From: Methylomarinovum caldicuralii
Lineage (GTDB): Bacteria > Pseudomonadota > Gammaproteobacteria > Methylococcales > Methylothermaceae
DNA length: 64,000 nucleotides
Direction of reading: 5' to 3'
Assembly (NCBI RefSeq): GCF_033126985.1
Contig: NZ_AP024714.1
Location: 2,434,990-2,498,989 of the forward strand
Under the pieces are notes generated by a model, which did no database searches, had not been told where the DNA came from, and saw nothing but the letters and a program-made list of their open reading frames with translations. The stretch's first letter is position 1. Every line of letters begins with the position of its first letter. Of this stretch, positions 59,166 to 64,000 are shown piece by piece. The translations under genes and the position numbers were made by a program.

Positions 59166-60209
59166 ATGAAACACTTCAAGCACAACAAGCTGGCCACCGG
59201 TCTGGCGCTGGCCGGGACGCTGCTCGGTTACAGCACCGCCGGCATCAGCGCGCCCACCTGTCCGGAAACGAGCGATCCTGCCGCCGACTACAAATGCGTC
59301 TTTTTCGACGTGGGTACCAGCTTCAATGGCGCTGATCCAGGTTCCAGCACCTCGGCATTCTACGAACTGGGCTACACCGGCACGCTGGCCACGTCGATCT
59401 ACACAGCCGGCAGCTATCCTCCTGTTAATATTCCGGTCGGATCGAAGGTCATCGATACCAACATCAAGGAAGTGCTGAATTATTACGGCCTAGCCGGTGG
59501 ACCAACCAATTACACAGCGATTGACGGCACCACGGTGCAGTCTCTCAAAGACACCCCGGATTTTGCAGGTGAAACAAATATCGATAGCTTGAACGGGCCT
59601 TCTTCCCCAGACACGGAAAACTTCGATGCCAACAATAGCTTCGGTAATGTCGGCTGGGGCCTGACCTACAACTACTTCTTCGAAGGCACGTGGACGGGCA
59701 CCGGCACCCATTTCACCGACGGTTACATCGACTTCTTCTTCCAGGATTGGACGACAACCACCACAGAACAGGTGCTGCGCATCAATGTGACCGACTCCAC
59801 ACTCAATATGGCCAACCTGAACGTCTTTGGCGAAGTCACTTTCGACTGGACCGGGGGCGGCAACGACATTTACGGTCTGCCCAGCCTCGGCGACGGGACC
59901 AACGACTGCACCACCACCTTGTGTCAGGATTTTTTCAATTTCCAGACCTCGACACCGACCGACTTCTATTCCTTGGCAGGCAAGGGGATGAATATCTCTA
60001 TGACGCTGGATACCAATGTCAACCCGCCGATTCCAACGGCTGACCAATTGGTTGAGTTCACGGGTACAGATGGCAAAAAGTACTGGATTCGCCAGACCAC
60101 CTTGGACGGCAGCGTCCGCTTCAATGTACCGGAACCCGGCATTCTCCTGCTGCTGGGGAGCGGGCTGCTCGGCATGGGTTTGATGCGGCGTCAGCGCGAA
60201 GCAGCCTAA
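59166..60209 (+). CDS. PEP-CTERM sorting-domain protein (exported)
   Basis: A 347-residue surface protein. A signal peptide (KLATGLALAGTLLGYSTAGISA) precedes an extracellular beta-rich region of low charge rich in Asn, Thr, Gly and Asp. The end is a PEP-CTERM sorting signal: VPEPG near 321, a hydrophobic helix (ILLLLGSGLLGMGL) and a basic tail (MRRQREAA), to be cut by an exosortase. GGAGG lies upstream. Several Cys pairs (TCPET...YKCVFF, DCTTTLCQ) could form disulfides. It is expressed from the sigma-54-type promoter and ends at an intrinsic terminator. Confidence 0.92.
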   Translation: MKHFKHNKLATGLALAGTLLGYSTAGISAPTCPETSDPAADYKCVFFDVGTSFNGADPGSSTSAFYELGYTGTLATSIYTAGSYPPVNIPVGSKVIDTNIKEVLNYYGLAGGPTNYTAIDGTTVQSLKDTPDFAGETNIDSLNGPSSPDTENFDANNSFGNVGWGLTYNYFFEGTWTGTGTHFTDGYIDFFFQDWTTTTTEQVLRINVTDSTLNMANLNVFGEVTFDWTGGGNDIYGLPSLGDGTNDCTTTLCQDFFNFQTSTPTDFYSLAGKGMNISMTLDTNVNPPIPTADQLVEFTGTDGKKYWIRQTTLDGSVRFNVPEPGILLLLGSGLLGMGLMRRQREAA

Positions 60210-60212
60210 CTC

Positions 60213-62555
60213 TTACTGATCTTTCCGTGAACCCCGGAAGGCCGCTCTGAGGAGCGGCCTTTCTTTTCCCAACAGCAACAAAGCCGGCAACAACAACAGA
60301 TCCGCCAGCAGCGCGAAGCTCACGATCAATACCACCATCGCCCCCATCTGCGCATTGACGGCAAAATCCGACAACATCAGAATGCCGAAGCCCGCCGCCA
60401 GCACCATCGAGGTAATCGCCATGGCGGCACCCACCTGCCCGAAGGCGTACCGAACCGCCTGACACCTGTCCTGCCCTGAACGGCAGGCACGAAGCCATTT
60501 TTCCAGGAAGTGGACGGTATCGTCCACCACGATGCCCATCGTCATCCCCGCCACCACGGACAGGCCCATGTTGACCTTGCCGTGGAGCAGGGCCCACAGA
60601 CCGAACGCCATCAGGGCCGGAATGGCGTTGGGAAGCAAGCTCAGCACACCGATGGCGGGAGAACGCAACACGACAACCAACACCACGGCGATGACACAGA
60701 AAGCCACGCCTGTGCCCAACACCATGCTGCCAATGTTGCTTCGGCCGATATGGGCCATGATGACATTGGGACCGGTCGCCGCCACCTGCATTGAGGGTGG
60801 GGCATGCTGCAGCAGCCAACGGTGCGCGCGTTGTTCGAGGGAGAGCAGTTCGTTGCTGGAGACATCCTTCAAGGTGACCGTGAAACGCGAGGCGGATTTG
60901 GCCACATCGATCCGATCGGTCAGCTCCAGCCCCTGGGGCAACGACATTTCATACAGCAACAGATATTGTGCGGCGAGCTGACGGGATGAGGGAATCCGGT
61001 ACCAGAGGGGATCATCCTCATGCATGTTGCTATTGAGACGCTTTAGAATGTCCGCGATACTCAGGACATGAACCACTTCGGGCTGTCTCCGGAACCAGCC
61101 GGCAAAGTTATCCAGGATTTGCAAATACCCGGGATCGGCAATACCTCCCGGGGAATTAGCCGGAAAATTGTATTCCATCATATAAATACCGGTCAAATGG
61201 GAGATGGCATATTCCGTATCCTGGCGAAACTTCGTCTTTTCGGAAAAGTATTCCAGAAGGTCGTCGTTCAATTCATTTTTGGGCGCCTGTGCTGCAAGTC
61301 CCATTGCCAATATGCCCATCACCGCCAACAATCCGGTTCGCCTGCGTATGACGAAATCCGCCAGCGCATTCATGCCCGGCTGGAGCTTTCTGCTGTTCTG
61401 GGAGGGGAGCGCCGGGCACACTCTCAAAAGAGCAGGCAACAATGTCAGCGTATAAAAAAAGGCGAAACCCACCCCCATGGCGGCGATGTTGCCAAGATCA
61501 CGGAAGGGAGGGGAATCACTAAAATTGAGGGTGAGGAAACCCAACGCCGTGGTCAGACTGGTTACAAATACGGGACGCCAGTTCTGGAGTAAAGATGCCC
61601 GTACTGCCCACCAACGTGATTTGTCCCACGTTGCCGGACTCAACCAGCCGGCTTGGAGCCGGGCATGGAAAGCCGTAAGCAGATGGATACAATCCGCCAC
61701 CGCCACGGTGAGAATAATGTTCGGCGCTGCGGCCGAAGGCGGGGAGAGCGTGAAACCGAGCCAGCCCGCCAACCCCATGGTGGAAACGATGGTGAACAGC
61801 AGGGTAATGAAAACCCATGCTGAAGCCACCCAGGAGCGCAACAACAATCCCATCAGGACAAAAACGATGAGGAACATCAGGGGCACGAGCGTCTGCATGT
61901 CATGCTGTGATGCCTCCGGGAATGCGTTGCTCATTACCAGCCCGCCCGTCAGGCGAACCTCCAAGTTAGGGTCACGACGCATCAGTTCGTTGGCTAAATG
62001 ACGGGCATATCCTACGACTCTTGGCACTTCTTGGGCTTCGTCGACTCCAGGCAAGACCAGGGTAACATTCACCCCAGTCACATCCCCCTGGGGAGACACG
62101 AGACGATTGACCAGCAGTGGTTCATGTAGCGCGACCCGTTTTATCCTGGAAATTTCTTCTGGAGATAAAGCCTGCGGATTAGAATAAAGATCACGAACGA
62201 TCAACTCGTTCCCTTGAGCATAGGTATATTGAAAATTTTTCAAGGAATCGACCCGCTGCACATAGGGAAATTTCCACCCCTCCTGGGTGAGCCATTCGAT
62301 GCTTTCCAACGTCCTGGGAGTAAAAACGGCCTTATCCCTAGGCGTTATCACAAACAGGACATTGTCATCTTTGGAATAGGTATTGTGGAGCTTGTTGAGC
62401 TCCAGCAGCAGCGGGTCGTCGGGCGAAAAGAATATCCGGTAATCTGTAGTAAACTTGAGAAACCGCGCCCCACTCCCCAAAACGAGCACCAATGCGGCAA
62501 TAGAGAAAACGACCCAATAAGAATGATTTTCGATTAGGCTCAGATATTTTTTCAT
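60213..62555 (-). CDS. RND-superfamily (MMPL) exporter
   Basis: A 780-residue inner-membrane protein with the repeated RND layout of two halves: one helix, a periplasmic loop and five helices each. Conserved segments are TLVPLMFLIVFVLMGLLLRSW, IILTVAVADCIHLLTAF and, in the second half, GMTMGIVVDDTVHFLEKW, with the paired acidic residues for proton flow. It resembles lipid exporters of the MmpL/HpnN group. The gene has lower GC content than its neighbours. It lies 3' of the LolA-like gene and converges on the PEP-CTERM gene. Confidence 0.87.
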   Translation of the reverse strand: MKKYLSLIENHSYWVVFSIAALVLVLGSGARFLKFTTDYRIFFSPDDPLLLELNKLHNTYSKDDNVLFVITPRDKAVFTPRTLESIEWLTQEGWKFPYVQRVDSLKNFQYTYAQGNELIVRDLYSNPQALSPEEISRIKRVALHEPLLVNRLVSPQGDVTGVNVTLVLPGVDEAQEVPRVVGYARHLANELMRRDPNLEVRLTGGLVMSNAFPEASQHDMQTLVPLMFLIVFVLMGLLLRSWVASAWVFITLLFTIVSTMGLAGWLGFTLSPPSAAAPNIILTVAVADCIHLLTAFHARLQAGWLSPATWDKSRWWAVRASLLQNWRPVFVTSLTTALGFLTLNFSDSPPFRDLGNIAAMGVGFAFFYTLTLLPALLRVCPALPSQNSRKLQPGMNALADFVIRRRTGLLAVMGILAMGLAAQAPKNELNDDLLEYFSEKTKFRQDTEYAISHLTGIYMMEYNFPANSPGGIADPGYLQILDNFAGWFRRQPEVVHVLSIADILKRLNSNMHEDDPLWYRIPSSRQLAAQYLLLYEMSLPQGLELTDRIDVAKSASRFTVTLKDVSSNELLSLEQRAHRWLLQHAPPSMQVAATGPNVIMAHIGRSNIGSMVLGTGVAFCVIAVVLVVVLRSPAIGVLSLLPNAIPALMAFGLWALLHGKVNMGLSVVAGMTMGIVVDDTVHFLEKWLRACRSGQDRCQAVRYAFGQVGAAMAITSMVLAAGFGILMLSDFAVNAQMGAMVVLIVSFALLADLLLLPALLLLGKERPLLRAAFRGSRKDQ
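60238..60269 (+). terminator. Intrinsic terminator of the PEP-CTERM gene
   Basis: AAGGCCGCTC (60238-60247) and GAGCGGCCTT (60252-60261) form a perfect 10-bp stem with a TGAG tetraloop, followed by TCTTTT. It lies within the last codons of the convergent RND gene. Confidence 0.88.
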
Positions 62556-62623
62556 AAACCGCCCATACCGCAGCTTTTCTCCATATCAGGAAAGCCACGA
62601 AAACCGTAATAACAACAAACCTA

Positions 62624-63409
62624 CTACCGGGTCAATGCCTGGGGATCAAAACTGGCCTCACTGATATCGGGATCATGGAAATGAAACCCAGTCCATTTCA
62701 GCTCCGTGGATTTGCCATTTCTATGGTTCGACATGAGCATATAGCCTGCACGCCAGTACTTTCCAAGGTAGCGTTTGTATTTATAATGAGTCAGCGTCTT
62801 TATGTGTTCGCCACTGCGGTTGTAATACTCGATCTTCCAAGGAATGTAGAATTCCTTATCCAGCCATACGACTTGGCGACTGTATAGAGAACGTTCGTCG
62901 AGAGGATAGCGCTCGATGACGAACACCTTACGCCCCTTGTAGTCGTCGTCGCGCAGGTATCTGTAGCTGAACTTTTCCAGCTCCGGGGGGCTCATGTCCT
63001 CGTAGGCGAACTCGCTGCCCATGAAGGAACCGCCCTTGTTGGCCGCCGAGATGCGCTTGACCCGCTTGAGGGCGGGCAGATACAGCCACTGGTCGTCGTC
63101 GCCGCGCTTGTGGGAGAAGGTTAGGAACTTGGTACCGGCCACGTCGGCGGGGCTGTGGAAGACCAGAAGGCCCCGGTCGCCGTCCCCCGGCACCTCCAGG
63201 TTGTAGGCCCTGATGCGGCGGACGCTGGTTTCCCCCTCCCGGTTCCTGAGCACCATGGTCAGGTCGGCGCTGAAGGTCTGCCAGCCCTGGTCGCGGCGGT
63301 CGGCCTCGCGGGCGATCTCCAGGCCCCGTTCCCCGGGGGTCTGCGCCGGCGCCAGGGCGGACCAGACCAGGAGGAGCAAACAGAGCAGACGGACGGTTGC
63401 GTTCGGCAT
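62624..63409 (-). CDS. Outer-membrane lipoprotein-sorting (LolA-like) protein
   Basis: A 261-residue periplasmic protein of the LolA/DUF1329-like fold with a signal peptide (ATVRLLCLLLLVWSALAPAQ). The body has the family pattern TFSADLTMVLRNREGETSVRRIRAYNLEV, GTKFLTFSHKRGDDDQWLYLPALKRVKRI and SFMGSEFAYEDMSPPE. This group is usually encoded beside an RND transporter and is thought to carry a lipid. Three consecutive ATGs follow GGAG; I chose the third (63409) for spacing. It lies between an RND remnant and a full RND gene. Confidence 0.85.
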   Translation of the reverse strand: MPNATVRLLCLLLLVWSALAPAQTPGERGLEIAREADRRDQGWQTFSADLTMVLRNREGETSVRRIRAYNLEVPGDGDRGLLVFHSPADVAGTKFLTFSHKRGDDDQWLYLPALKRVKRISAANKGGSFMGSEFAYEDMSPPELEKFSYRYLRDDDYKGRKVFVIERYPLDERSLYSRQVVWLDKEFYIPWKIEYYNRSGEHIKTLTHYKYKRYLGKYWRAGYMLMSNHRNGKSTELKWTGFHFHDPDISEASFDPQALTR

Positions 63410-63431
63410 CATCATCTCCAAAACCCACCTC

Positions 63432-63833
63432 TCAGGTTTGTAAAATTTTCTGACACTTTTCCCGCCAGCCCAGCAGCAGCGACGGCAGCAGCAGGAAGTC
63501 GGCGGCCAGCGCGAACAGGATGGTGATCGCCGTCATCAGCCCCATCTGGGCGTTGACCTCGAAGTCCGACCAGATCAGGATGGCGAAACCGGCCGCCAGC
63601 ACCAGGGAGGTGATCCACATCGCCACCCCCACCCCGGCGAAGGCGTATTCGACGCCCGCTTCCGCATCCAGCCGCAGCCGGCGGCGGGCGTGGAGCCACT
63701 TGCTGAGGAAGTGGACGGTGTCGTCCACCACGATGCCCATGGTCATGGTCGTCACCAGGATCACAGTGACGGCGACGATCCACCAGCGCCAGCGGGTCAG
63801 GAAACCCAAATAGATCGGCGACACCCCTGTCAC
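63432..63833 (-). pseudogene. RND exporter remnant with large internal deletion
   Basis: This 133-residue frame starts with an RND N-terminal helix (YLGFLTRWRWWIVAVTVIL). It jumps directly to the C-terminal quarter (MTMGIVVDDTVHFLSKW, GVAMWITSLVLAAGFAILIWSDFEVNAQMG). That quarter aligns with the full RND protein encoded at 60213-62555. About 600 central residues are missing; the join is near 63745-63765. The start is a GTG overlapping the upstream stop (GTGA). The frame is open, so a short product may still be made, but it cannot be a complete transporter. Confidence 0.78.
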
Positions 63834-64000
63834 AACAGTTTGATGGCGGCCGCCACCAGTCCCCCAATGGTCAGCGTGGTGGCAAACGACCAGACCATGA
63901 AGCGGCCGATGCGGCGTGTGAGTTCGTAGAAACGGACGTCCATGCTCGTTTCGATGGCCTCGAAGTGCTTATCGACCTGTTCGAGGCGCTTACTCATGTC
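63830..64000 (-). CDS. Coiled-coil membrane protein, DUF1640-like (partial, runs off window)
   Basis: The visible end of this minus-strand gene encodes a heptad-like coil (MSKRLEQVDKHFEAIETSMDVRFYELTRRIGRF) and a C-terminal membrane helix (VWSFATTLTIGGLVAAAIKLL). An in-frame ATG lies within three bases of the window edge, so this may be nearly the whole small gene or the end of a longer one. The plan resembles the frameshifted gene at 53.8 kb without the repeats. Its stop overlaps the start of the RND remnant. Confidence 0.55.
   Translation of the reverse strand, partial: DMSKRLEQVDKHFEAIETSMDVRFYELTRRIGRFMVWSFATTLTIGGLVAAAIKLL

Overview
This window is high-GC DNA (roughly two thirds G+C by eye) with dense, often overlapping genes. 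The gene set is typical of Gammaproteobacteria: lptD-surA-pdxA-ksgA, amgK-murU, hemC-hemD-hemX-hemY, bamD, erpA and dsbB. A PEP-CTERM/exosortase gene set, a two-subunit pyruvate carboxylase and a SulP/carbonic anhydrase pair would suit an environmental, perhaps methylotrophic or autotrophic, lineage such as a Methylococcales relative. No gene here is diagnostic, so genus-level identity is not claimed. No rRNA, tRNA or CRISPR array was recognised.

Layout. 0-7 kb: phosphohexomutase and tyrS (minus), mepM-anmK (plus), erpA and argC (minus). 7.06-10.47 kb: a nest of two insertion sequences, an intact ISAs1-family element with a 10-bp target duplication inserted into the extreme right end of an IS607-type element (tnpA serine recombinase plus tnpB). 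10.5-13.2 kb: CLC chloride protein, TlpA-like thioredoxin, hemJ and dsbB, then an HNH nuclease (minus). 13.8-14.14 kb: an AT-rich gap with four DnaA boxes, in front of priA. 16.3-18.0 kb: bamD and a PfkB kinase (minus). 18.2-24.7 kb: pycA-pycB, an NhaR-like LysR regulator, a SulP transporter and a beta-carbonic anhydrase. Together these can supply bicarbonate and fix it into oxaloacetate. 24.7-29.6 kb: a TonB-dependent receptor, a periplasmic binding protein and a GGDEF-EAL protein in one operon.

29.6-37.5 kb: murU-amgK diverge from lptD-surA-pdxA-ksgA. With anmK at 4.4 kb this gives most of the MurNAc recycling shortcut. 37.5-39.2 kb: lipoprotein, gloA, a stretch of hairpin repeats, and hsp20 behind a sigma-32-type promoter. 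39.2-49.7 kb: an HTTM-DCC membrane protein, then six tightly packed genes (TVP38/DedA-like, six-hairpin glycosidase, GT4 glycosyltransferase, alkaline-phosphatase-superfamily protein, EEP phosphodiesterase, ubiD). 49.7-53.7 kb: hemC-D-X-Y (minus).

53.8-64 kb: a coiled-coil membrane protein broken by an 11-bp tandem duplication. It is followed by a PEP-CTERM/exosortase-associated region: an acyltransferase (minus); an E1/ThiF-like protein and PrsT (plus); and a PEP-CTERM protein with a sigma-54-type promoter. The window ends with a minus-strand run of a coiled-coil membrane protein (partial), an internally deleted RND remnant, a LolA-like protein and a full RND/MMPL exporter. The most interesting signals are the nested insertion sequences (which may have replaced a TnpB guide), the DnaA-box cluster, the acyltransferase/ThiF/PrsT group, the frameshifted hendecad-repeat gene and the uncharacterised six-gene glycan/lipid operon.
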